A DNA stretch of 64,000 nt, from positions 3,951-67,950 of the forward strand of contig ML014195.1 in the NCBI GenBank assembly GCA_003615045.1, written 5' to 3'. The notes under the pieces are model-generated. The model was not told the origin of the DNA. It saw only the letters and a list, made by a program, of their open reading frames with translations, and did not search any database. Of this stretch, positions 18,893 through 28,200 are shown in pieces. A program made the position numbers and the translations under genes. Numbering within the stretch: the stretch's first letter is position 1; every line of letters starts with the position of its first letter. This DNA comes from Caulochytrium protostelioides. Taxonomy: Eukaryota; Chytridiomycota; Caulochytriomycetes; Caulochytriales; Caulochytriaceae.

Positions 18893-19627
18893 AGCACGCC
18901 CCACCGCGACTGGCACGACCCGGTGGACGCCAGCACGGCGTCTTGCTGCGGATCTCCCTGCGCGATCGCCGGGGGCCCGCCTGCAAAGGGCGGCGCGACG
19001 CGGACGAGGCCAGCTTGCAGAGGCCGCTGGCATACTGTCGGACGCGCGCCATGCCACGCGCGCCACGGTGGCGGCCCGCAAGACGGGCGCCGGACTCGGC
19101 AACGGCGACAGGGTCGAGGGGCCAGCGCCCGCGATGCTGACGCGTCGGAGGGACGCGAGAATGAAGCGTGACGCCGGGATGGTGGTCCGTCGGACCGATG
19201 GAAAAGCGGTCCTCCTCATCGGGGCGACGTCGCATGGCATCGCATAGCATCGCATAGCATCGCATGGCATGGCATCGCATGGCATCGCATGGCATCGCTT
19301 CGCGTCGCCGGTCACCTTTGGCACGCACTGTCCGCACACGAACGATACTGGACCACGCGCGTCCTTCGCCAGCGCCCTCCGTGCCACGATTTCCCAGCCT
19401 CGGTGGACACGGCTCCCACACCGCTGACGTGGAAGCAGCAGCAGCCGCATACGTTGGCCCGCCCGGCGTGTGCTGGATTCCACGACCGCGCCGGTCGCTA
19501 TCGTCCCGTGAGAGCTTGCGTGACGCGACGCATCGCAACGCAACGCGACGTTCATCGACGCCGCGAAAGCATCACCTCCCGCCGGGAGCGAACGACCCGT
19601 GGCCTCGTGGCGCCGTAGGACGCCATC
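18317..19627. other. upstream region of the muskelin gene
   Basis: No recognisable gene. It holds a GCC-triplet run (about 18860-18892) and the GCATNGCATC array at about 19231-19300. Long minus-strand frames here are extensions of the antisense shadow of muskelin. Confidence 0.45.
19231..19300. repeat. tandem repeat of GCATCGCATA/G units
   Basis: About seven imperfect copies of a 10-bp unit (GCAT[A/G]GCATC), with one 5-bp register slip around 19265. It lies about 330 bp upstream of the muskelin start codon. Confidence 0.9.
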
Positions 19628-22087
19628 ATGCTGACGGGCGCGATGGCGGCCGGCGACGCCCACGCCGGTGCCGGCGCCGTGGTGACATCGATGCCCACGC
19701 CGTGCGCGGGCGGCCGCGCGCTCTCTGTGCTGGACCAGGTGGGCAAGTTCAAGACAGGCCCCGTCACCTACAAGATCCACTCGTGGTCGTCCTACTCGCC
19801 GCCAAGCTACCACCCGAACAATATCCTGGTGGATAACCCCGAAGATCAGAGCTCGCGGTGGTCCTCGGGCAACGAGAGCCCGGACCAGTTTCTGATCCTG
19901 GAGCTGGACGCGACGGCGCTGTTGTCGGGCATCACGTTCGGCAAGCACCACCGCCCGCACATGTTCAATTTGCGGCAATTCAAGGTCTTTGCGAGCCTCG
20001 ACGGCCAACACTGGGCCGAAATGCTGCACACGGGCCTGCGCAACGATGCCGAGCCCGAGACGTTCTCGCTGCTCCACATCGCGCAGCCGGTGGCGCAGCC
20101 GGTGCGCTTCCTCAAGATCGCGCCGTGGCTCTCGTGGGGCGCCAACTTTTCCTTCAGCGTGTGGTATGTGGCACTCCGCGGCACCACCGACCCGGCGATT
20201 GTGCAGCGCGTCGTGGCGCAGTACCATAGCTACCACGAGCGCGAAGCCGTGCGGCTTTGTTTGAAGCACTTCCGCAGGCGCGGCGACACCGACCTCGTGC
20301 GCCTCATCAGCGAGCGTACCCACGTCGCGCTCGACGACCCGTTCCTCGCGGACCTGCGCGCGCAGCTGGTGGTCCACGGCGACTTCGGCGCCGTCGAGTC
20401 GCTGCTCGAGCACGCGCTTGCGCAGGGCTACTTCGCCGAGTACCTGAGCGCCGCGAGCTACGAGCCCCACTGGCAGCAGATCCTGCCCGACGACCCGCGC
20501 ATGGCCACGCCGCCGCCGCGCGGCGGCCACCAGCTCTGCGTGGACAGCGACGCGGGCCAGGTCTACCTGCTCGGAGGATGGAACGGCCGCAAGGAGCTCG
20601 CGGACTTCTGGGTGTATACGGAGGCCACCAACACGTGGCACTGCTTGTCGGAGAACACCGCCGCCGACGGCGGCCCCTCGGGCCGCTCGTGCCACAAAGT
20701 CGTCTTTGAGCCGCGCCGCCGCCACATCTACGTGATGGGGCGCTACATCGAGCCCGACGCGCGGAGAACCGAGTCGCTCGACTGCGACTTCTGGCGGTAC
20801 GACATTGCGGCGGCGCGGTGGAAGTGCATCTCGCCGAACACGGCCAGCAGCGGCGGTCCCGAGTTGCTGTTCGACCACCAGATGGTCGTCGACGTCGAAA
20901 AGGACACCATCTACGTCTATGGCGGCCGCCTCATCCAGACCACGGGCAATATTTACTCGGGCATGTACACGTTCCATATCCCGACGGGCACGTGGCGCCG
21001 CATCAAGCTCTCGGGCCTGAAGAGCCGCATCGGGCACTCGATGCTGCTGAACCCGATCAAGCGCGAGATCTACATCTTTGCCGGCCAGCACTACAAGGAC
21101 CAGCTCTCGGACCTCCACGTGTTCGACATTGACACCGAGCAGGTCATGGAGCTCACGCGCAGCTACAGCCAGCCTGAGGGCCCTGAGCCCGGGTTCACGC
21201 AGCGCGCCTCGCTCGACGCCGAGAAGGGCGAGCTCTACGTTCTCTCGGTAGTGATGAAGGACACAGTCACCCACAGCGAGCTCAGCGGCAACAATCTCTG
21301 GCTCTGCCGACTGGCCACCGGGCAGTGGTCCCGGATCGAACCGGCGCCGGCCCTGGACCCCAGCGTCGCCCGCCTCCAGGGCCAGGGCGGTGCCGCTGAC
21401 CCCGCGGCGCCCAACGCGCCGTGCCCCCGCTTCGCCCACCACCTCATCTACGACCCGCGCACCCGCACGCAGTATCTCTTTGGCGGCAATCCGGGCAAGA
21501 CCGGCCGGCCCATCTTACGGCTCGACGACTTCTGGCGGCTGCGGCTCGAGCGCCCCGCCGCCTCCCACGTGCTCGCCCGCGCCGTCTTCCGCGTGCGCCG
21601 CCAGCGCTTCCGGGAGATGGCGCGCAATGCCGCCGCCGCTGCTGCTACTGCCGCCGCCGCGGGTGAGGGCGTCGCCGACGCGCCGTCCGCCGAAGCCGTC
21701 GAGGCCGCCGCCGCCCGCCTGCAGGCCCTGACGTACCTCCAGAACGAGGTCCGGCTCGCGCTCGATCCGACGGACGCGCCGGCGCAGCGCATTTTCCGCC
21801 ACCTGGCCACCGAGCTGTTCCTGCCGCCGGCATCCCCCGCGGCGTCCGCCGCGTCCGCCGTGACGAGCAGCGACAGCGCGACGGCGGCAGCGGCGGCGGC
21901 CAGCGGCGGCGGCGACCCGGAGGCGATGGACGTCGAGCCCGCCCACGACCGGAAGGCGGCGGCGGCGCCGGCCGATGCCGGCGCGTCGCTGACCCAGCAG
22001 GAGCGTCTGGCGCTGTACAATGAGCTGCTGCGCTTTTTCCCGGTCGCGATGCGCGAGCCGGACGCCCATCTCACCGATCTGGTGTAA
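19628..22087 (+). CDS. MKLN1: muskelin (CTLH/GID ubiquitin-ligase kelch protein)
   Basis: An 819-residue single-exon muskelin. In animals, muskelin is a substrate-side subunit of the CTLH (GID) E3 ubiquitin ligase. The discoidin-like N-domain (about 45-190) has the family block NNILVDNPEDQSSRWSS and the segment around LSWGANFSFSVWYV. A LisH/CTLH pair follows (around EREAVRLCLKHFRRR and LVVHGDFGAVESLLEHAL). Then come kelch repeats (about 285-640) with GGHQLCV, YLLGGWNGRKELADFW, GRSCHKV, FDHQMVVD, SRIGHSML, CPRFAHHLIYD and YLFGGNPGKTGRPILRLDDF. The end (LLRFFPVAMREPD and TDLV) matches the muskelin tail. Alanine-rich insertions lie at about 660-690 and 735-780. The ATG at 19628 is the first in frame. 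It converges on PRP11 with a 183-bp gap. Confidence 0.95.
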   Translation: MLTGAMAAGDAHAGAGAVVTSMPTPCAGGRALSVLDQVGKFKTGPVTYKIHSWSSYSPPSYHPNNILVDNPEDQSSRWSSGNESPDQFLILELDATALLSGITFGKHHRPHMFNLRQFKVFASLDGQHWAEMLHTGLRNDAEPETFSLLHIAQPVAQPVRFLKIAPWLSWGANFSFSVWYVALRGTTDPAIVQRVVAQYHSYHEREAVRLCLKHFRRRGDTDLVRLISERTHVALDDPFLADLRAQLVVHGDFGAVESLLEHALAQGYFAEYLSAASYEPHWQQILPDDPRMATPPPRGGHQLCVDSDAGQVYLLGGWNGRKELADFWVYTEATNTWHCLSENTAADGGPSGRSCHKVVFEPRRRHIYVMGRYIEPDARRTESLDCDFWRYDIAAARWKCISPNTASSGGPELLFDHQMVVDVEKDTIYVYGGRLIQTTGNIYSGMYTFHIPTGTWRRIKLSGLKSRIGHSMLLNPIKREIYIFAGQHYKDQLSDLHVFDIDTEQVMELTRSYSQPEGPEPGFTQRASLDAEKGELYVLSVVMKDTVTHSELSGNNLWLCRLATGQWSRIEPAPALDPSVARLQGQGGAADPAAPNAPCPRFAHHLIYDPRTRTQYLFGGNPGKTGRPILRLDDFWRLRLERPAASHVLARAVFRVRRQRFREMARNAAAAAATAAAAGEGVADAPSAEAVEAAAARLQALTYLQNEVRLALDPTDAPAQRIFRHLATELFLPPASPAASAASAVTSSDSATAAAAAASGGGDPEAMDVEPAHDRKAAAAPADAGASLTQQERLALYNELLRFFPVAMREPDAHLTDLV

Positions 22088-22168
22088 ACATCTGCTTCGC
22101 GTCGTCGCCGCCGCCCACCCCGTCGTCGCCGTCGTCGCCCATGTACCACAAGAACGCACTGATTGAGA

Positions 22169-22174
22169 AATAAA
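22169..22174 (+). terminator. poly(A) signal AATAAA of muskelin
   Basis: AATAAA lies 82 bp past the muskelin stop codon, in an A-rich patch between the two convergent genes. Confidence 0.65.
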
Positions 22175-22270
22175 AACTTACAAGAAAACAGAAAATGAAG
22201 GCAAAGGACGTGCCGTCGATGTCGATGTCGGTATCGGAATCAGAGACGCATGCCGAAATCAGGCGCGTTT

Positions 22271-23218
22271 CTAGGCTTCCGGCAGATTGCGCTCTTCCTG
22301 CAAGGAGAGCGGCTCTTTATACAGGAACTGGAGATAGTAGACTTTCGCGTCGGGATCCCAGTACTCGAAAAAGGCGTCGCCGGCGAGATCGACTTCACGG
22401 CTCGGAATCTTGACACACAGGGTGTCGTACGGCTCAGCGGCAAACAGCACGTACTGGAACGCTTTCTGCGGCGGCTCGACGCGCTGCTCGTACGCACTCA
22501 TAAACCGGAAGAAGGGGCGGCTCATAGCTTCGGCGTCGGCGACCGCCTGCTCGTACTCGTTCTGCAGGGCCACGCGCTGCGCCGGGTCCAGCGGCGCCGC
22601 TCCCGCCGCGACCTCGGGCGCGTCTGCCCCGTCGGTCTGCTCGGCGGCGGTCGCCGAGGCGTTCACGGCGCGGCCGTCAGCGCCGTCGGCGCCATCGGCC
22701 GGCGCGGCCGGCGCGAACGGCGACACGGGCGGCGGGAAGCGCGTGATTTCCGGATACGCGATTTCGAAGCGGAGGCCGAGGCGCAGCGGCGTGTCCGGGT
22801 CGGCGATCTTGACGATGCGGTAGCCCGGGAGCCCGATCGGGGTGAAGGCGCGCTTGGGCACGGCGGCGGCGGCGGCGGCGTGGGCGCCGGGCCGGGCACT
22901 GCCGCCGCCGCGGGCGCCGCCGGCCTCGTGGGACCGCTGGGCATCGTAGGCATCGCGCGCGGCGCGGCGGCCGAGGTTGGTTTGGTGCTTCTTGCCCTGG
23001 GTGTGCGCGAGGTAAGAGGCCTCGTTGAGATGGTGCGTCTGGCAGAGCTTGCAGTCGTAGGATCCCTGGTGGTTCTTCAGGAGGTACGGGTCCTTGGCGA
23101 GGTCGATGGTCTCGAGGGCGAGACGGCGCAGGCGCTCCTTGCGGTCGCGCTCGTAGTGGGAGAACGAGGCGACGTCGCCGCCGCCGTGCTTGTGGCCCGC
23201 GCGGTTCTGGAAGTCCAT
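22271..23218 (-). CDS. PRP11: splicing factor 3a subunit 2 (Prp11)
   Basis: This is the U2 snRNP SF3a subunit that takes part in branch-site recognition. I start at the ATG at 23218 because the protein then begins MDFQNRAGHKHGGGDVASF, as in the family; the longer frame upstream is not conserved. The block RKERLRRLALETIDLAKDPY precedes a matrin-type C2H2 zinc finger (YDCKLCQTHHLNEASYLAHT then QGKKHQTNLGRR, about residues 50-80). After a variable linker, the C-terminal domain has IGLPGYRIVKI, FEIAYPEI, FFRFMSAYEQRVEPP, FAAEPYDTLCVKIPSREVD and YYLQFLYKEP. At 315 residues it lacks the proline-rich tail of animal SF3A2, as fungal orthologues do. An Ala/Asp-rich insert (about 195-235) splits the C-terminal part. 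Confidence 0.93.
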   Translation of the reverse strand: MDFQNRAGHKHGGGDVASFSHYERDRKERLRRLALETIDLAKDPYLLKNHQGSYDCKLCQTHHLNEASYLAHTQGKKHQTNLGRRAARDAYDAQRSHEAGGARGGGSARPGAHAAAAAAVPKRAFTPIGLPGYRIVKIADPDTPLRLGLRFEIAYPEITRFPPPVSPFAPAAPADGADGADGRAVNASATAAEQTDGADAPEVAAGAAPLDPAQRVALQNEYEQAVADAEAMSRPFFRFMSAYEQRVEPPQKAFQYVLFAAEPYDTLCVKIPSREVDLAGDAFFEYWDPDAKVYYLQFLYKEPLSLQEERNLPEA

Positions 23219-24713
23219 GGCGTCCACGCGGCGCCGCGCACGCGGGCTGGCGAGGCGGAGGCCGTTCGGGTTGCAGGGCGCGGCCGGGAAGCACCGGCGC
23301 GAGCGTGGGCAGGGTCGGGGTTTGGCGGAGGAGGCCGTCGAGGACGAAGAGCACGACGGACGTGGAACGCGCGGGCCTTCTTCGCGACGCGCGTGACGCT
23401 TCGCCCGTGCCGGGCGGCGCTCGCGGCACCTCGGCACCTCGGCATCGCAGGTACCCTCGGAGGCCATCGATCGGACGCGGCCGCCAAGGAGACCGTGCAC
23501 GGGGTGCTATACGCCGCCGTAGCATAGGAGACGCTGAGCAGCACGGGTCCGGGCCGCCTTCGGCGCCTTCATCCCCCCGCCGCGGCTGGCGCCGACGCCG
23601 CCGATGGCTGGCGCCGTGGGCTGGCGCCGTGCCAGAACCCGCGCGGACGCTATGTCGGGGGCCCACCCAACTGCAATGATGGTCAGCGGTCTGCAAGCTG
23701 GCCGACGAGAGCCTCGGCCGCTTCATTGACGCCCTCCCAGCATCGATCGAGACATCCCATCTCTCATGGGCGCTTGATGCGTGAACCGTGGGCTCAACAA
23801 CGCATGGTTCACGTTCACGTGCATGGGACTTCCTCGCCGACGGACGTTTCCCAGCAGACATGACGATGATCCATCCCCAACCAGGATGGCATGCCCATGG
23901 GATCTCGGCGAGCCGCCGCCATCGCCATGAACACATCTTCCCTCGAGCGCTCGGGTCAACACCTGATCCAAAGCGCTGTCCGCATGGGATGCCGTCTGGC
24001 CAGGCGGATCCTTCCGAGGCTTGGGCCGTCGACGTTTCATGGCCGTTTTCACCTGAGCCAAGGGGGGGGGAGGGTTCTTCGAGGCTCCGGCTGGCGATCA
24101 ACACAACAGACGCTGGGCGCACGGCCGCGGCGTTTCCGACTTCCGCCGGCCGCCGTCGCGGGTGCCCCGCCATCCCCAAGCACGCGGCGATCTCTGTTGG
24201 AAACTCCGCCGACGGCTGCGCGTCCTCGTGCCCGAGCCCGAGCCCGAGCCAGGGCCACGGCTGCCACGAGCGCCGCGTTGCCTTGCAGAACCCGGGGTGG
24301 GAGGCCTGCCCGTGCCGGCGTCCACGCGCGTCGGTGGGGCGACGCGTGGGTCATGGCCTCATGACGGCGTCCTGAGGTGATGGAGCTCCGCGTCGCGTCG
24401 CGTCTCCTCGCCCGCGCGGCGCTTCCGCATCCCAATGGACCTCTGATGCCGCATCCCTGATGCCTGTTCCGGTGCTCATACTGATGCCTGTTCCGGTGTT
24501 CGTGCTGATGCCTGTTCCGGTGCTCGTGCTGGTGCCTCACCTCAAGGAGGCGACGGGTCGACCGCTGCGCGCTGGCTGCTTCGAGGTCGGTGTGTCTCCT
24601 GGCGTTCAAGGATCGCCCTCCTTCCCCCTTCCCGTGTGCGCTGTGCCCCTTACCCCGTGCCCGCCGGTGGGTCGTGCTTGCCCGCCACATTGCTCGTGAG
24701 CCCCGCTGCCGCT

Positions 24714-24745
<32 letters not shown>

Positions 24746-24998
24746 GGCAGGAAGCGACCCTGATCCATACCGAGCACCGGTCTCGGCGTGGCTCGGACAC
24801 GCGCGAGCGCGCCGCCGCCGCCGATCAAACCGTCCTGCGCCGGCCGCCATACGTCGCCGCTCGCCGCCTGCGCCATCGTGGCGCCATCGCGCCGCGCCCT
24901 GCGTTGACACGTGGTTGACAGCGTCCGCGGCGTGATAGCCGCCGCGGCCGCCGCCAGGGCTTGATCCTCCCGGTCCGATCCCGCCGCCGCCGCCACCG

Positions 24999-25053
<55 letters not shown>

Positions 25054-25202
25054 CACCTTGCGGCGTGCGTCAGACCTGCGCACGGCGTCATCACGCGTCG
25101 TCACTCGGCGCTGCCGTCCGGGTCAGCGACCCGCTACGCCGCCGCTGCTGCTCCCGCCGCGCTCCCGCCTGCCTCCGGCCCGCGCCGGCCTCGTCCGCGA
25201 CG
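23219..25202. other. 2-kb divergent intergenic region
   Basis: Two genes diverge from here. It carries GCC-triplet runs (about 24708-24745 and 24980-25050), a G8 run near 24062-24071 and a 24-bp tandem repeat (24457-24530). I see no recognisable gene; the long minus-strand frame is a shadow continuing from PRP11. Confidence 0.5.
24457..24530. repeat. 24-bp direct repeat, three copies
   Basis: Three adjacent copies of a unit starting TGATGCCTGTTCCGGTG differ at one to three bases. With no spacers between them it is a minisatellite, not a CRISPR-like array. Confidence 0.9.
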
Positions 25203-28200
25203 ATGTCGTGGGTCCCGCTCGCGGCGGCGTCCGGCTCCCACTCGCCGCACGCCGCCCGGCACGGGCGCCCGGCGCCGCTCGCCGACTTGACCGGTGCCGC
25301 CGGCCGCTCGCCGCCGGGGTGCCACGGCCACGGCCACGGCCACGGCCACGACCACGGCCACGACCGTCCCGCGGCGACGGCGCTGAAGCGGCGGCGGCGG
25401 CGGCTCAGCGATGCCGACGTCGCCGACCCGTCGCTCCACGTCACGCCGGGGCCCATGGCCACGCCGTCGCGGCCCCGGCAGGCCGCCATGCCGACGGCGG
25501 CCACAGCGCCCGCGGCGACGGCGGCCGACCGTCGTGAACTCCGCTGGCACCGCCCGCACCCGCCTTCACCCCGCGCCCGTCGAGACGCCAACGCCAACGC
25601 CAACGCCAACGCTAACGACGACGACAACGACGACGAGGCCGCCGCGAGCGCCACCCCCGTCCGCCGCCGACTTTTTGAGGGGCTGCGCGACCCTGCCGTG
25701 CGCGACACCGAGACCGATCTCGCGACGGCGCCGCTCACCGCGACAGCCCAGCGGACGCCGGCGCGTGCCACCGGCCACGGTGACCCCGCCGACGCCGTGG
25801 CCACGCCGTCCGTCGGCATCCGCGGCCGCGCCCTGCGCGTGCCCGTCACGGCGCCCGCCACCACCCAGCCGCCGCGTGCGCAGGCGTGGGTCGAGTCCAA
25901 GCGGCCGCTGCCCATGACGCCCATGCGGATCGTCACGCAACCGTCGCGGTCGCCGCCGCCGCCGCTCGGGGGTCCGCCCGTCGTCTCGCCGTCCGACCGG
26001 CGGTACCAGATGCCGACCACGCCGCCCTCGCAGCGACGCCGGCTCGACGCGCCTGCGGGCCCCGACACGCCGTGGTCGCCGATCGCCATGGCGTCGCCCA
26101 AGCGGATGGCGGCCGCGCCGGCGTCGCCGTGGCCCGCGCACGCCGGCGACATCGACGCGCTCACCACGCCCCTCGACGCCGACAGCGCCGTCACGCTGCA
26201 CTTTATTGTCATCCAGCAGACCCTCGTGCCCGTCCATATCACGGCGCGCTACGTCCGCCGCGACGGCCACCGCGCGCTGCTCGTCAGCGAGCCCGGCGTC
26301 ATGCGCCTCGTCTACCACCTCGCGACTTCGCGCCACCCGCCGCCGCCCGAGCTGCTCGCCGCCGTGCCCTTCGCGCCCGTCGTCTGGGCCCGCGAGCCCT
26401 GGGCCGCGCCCCCGAGCGTCCGCCTCCGCTGCCGCCACCGCTTCCTCGCCGCCGCCGCCGCCTGCCTGCGCCTCGAGCTCGGGCCCCCGCAGCCCTCGGC
26501 CGCCGTCCGCCGCCGCCGCTCCCCCGTCAGCGCGCTGTGGCGGCCCGTGATCGAGGCGGACTGCCCATCGGCGTCGGCGTCGGCGCTCGCCCCGTCGGCC
26601 CCCGCAGCCGCCGCCCCGGCGTCGGCGTCGGCGCCGCCCTCGCCGGTCGGGCCGGCCTCGCCGGCCTCGCTGCCCGCGACGGCGCCGACGCCCGCGCGGC
26701 GGCACGCCTGCGTCCGCTCGCCCGCCGAGATCCGCTCGCCCGGGCACCTCGGCGACGCCATTGTGCCGACGACGTTCTCCCCGCCGGCGTCGGCCCGCCG
26801 CTTGCCCCGCTCGCCGATCCCGGCCCGCTACCGCCGCTGGTCGGCGAACCCGCCGCGCTCGCCGAGCCCCGTGGACGCGCTGGCGGGTCCCGCCGTCGCG
26901 GACTCGGCGCCGCTCGTGGATGCGACGGCGCCCACCGTGGCGGTGACGACCGCGGCGGTGGCCGTCGTGGCCGCCACGACATCGACGGCCGCGGCGACGG
27001 AAACCATGACCACGATGGCGACGCCGGCCGCCACGGCGACGACGACGGCGACGCCGGCCTCGGCCACGACCATGGCGGCGCCCGTCTCCGCGGCACCCGT
27101 CTCGGCCTCCGTCATGACGATCAATGCCACCGCCACGGCGGAGGTGGTCACGCTGACGGCCGGGACGGAAACGACGGCGGTGGCCATGACGACGACGGCG
27201 ACCGCCACGGCAGACATCGCGACCACCACGACGGCGACGGCGACCGCCGAGGTAGCGATGGCCACGACGGCGACGGCCACCGAGCCCGACGCCGGCTGGA
27301 TGGTCGATCACGGGACCGACGCGTTCCCCGATCCATCGTCGCCGGCGCCTGTCGCGATGGCCATGCCCCTGCCGCTGGCTCGCCGTAGCGCCGAGACGCA
27401 GGACGTCGAAGCGCCGCTCTCGCTTGGACTGACTATGGCCGCCATGGATGCCCTTGACGTTGATGCTGTGGATGCTGTAGCTGTTGACACTGCTGCCGTT
27501 GACACTACCGCCGTTGACACTGCTGCCGCTGACATCACCGCTGGCAGTACCGCTGACACGACCGATGTCGATGCTGTTGCCGTTGATGGCGTCGCTGTTG
27601 ACGCCGTGGCGGTATCGCCTGCACTCGCATCGACTGCTGGCATATTTGAGCCACGCGCCATCAGCGAGGCGACATCGCCCGCACCCGTCGCTAACGATGG
27701 GTTCGTCCGGCCGGAGATGAGGGCGGTTCCAGCCGTCCACGCCACCGCGGCTGTGCCGATGTTCGCGACTGCCACGGCGCCGGCCACGCTGTCGCCCGTC
27801 ACCGAGGGGACGGCGGCTGCCAGGTTGGCCGCCGTCCCATCGCCCGTTCTCGTGTCCGCCGCGATGGACACGCCTGTCGCAGCGTCGGCGACGACGCTCT
27901 CGGCAACGACAACGATTACGGGAACCTCCGCGCGAGAGCCTATTCTAGCCGTGCCCGCCGCGCCCGCCGTGCTGCCGACCTCGGCGCAGCCGGCGTCGCG
28001 GTCCGTTGACTCGGCGGTGCCTGACTCTGCCGCCCTGGGATCGCCGTTGCCGCTCGCGTCGCCGACGCTGTCGCCGACGCTGTCGCCGACGCCGGCGTCG
28101 ACAACGGCGTCGACAGCGGCCGTGGCTATGGCCATGGCGCGGCCGCTGCTGGTTCCGGCCTGGTCAGCAGCTGCGGACGACGGCCGCGCGCCGCTCGCGC

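Noticed and set aside
18797-21442. 881-codon minus-strand open frame
   Set aside because: Antisense shadow of muskelin; the plus strand carries the whole recognised domain set.
24457-24530. Direct repeats considered as a CRISPR-like array
   Set aside because: Units are contiguous with no unique spacers; a minisatellite in a eukaryotic genome.
25566-27740. 724-codon minus-strand open frame opposite the giant unknown protein
   Set aside because: Almost pure Arg/Gly, the reverse image of Ala/Pro/Thr codons; no folded segment, unlike the plus strand.
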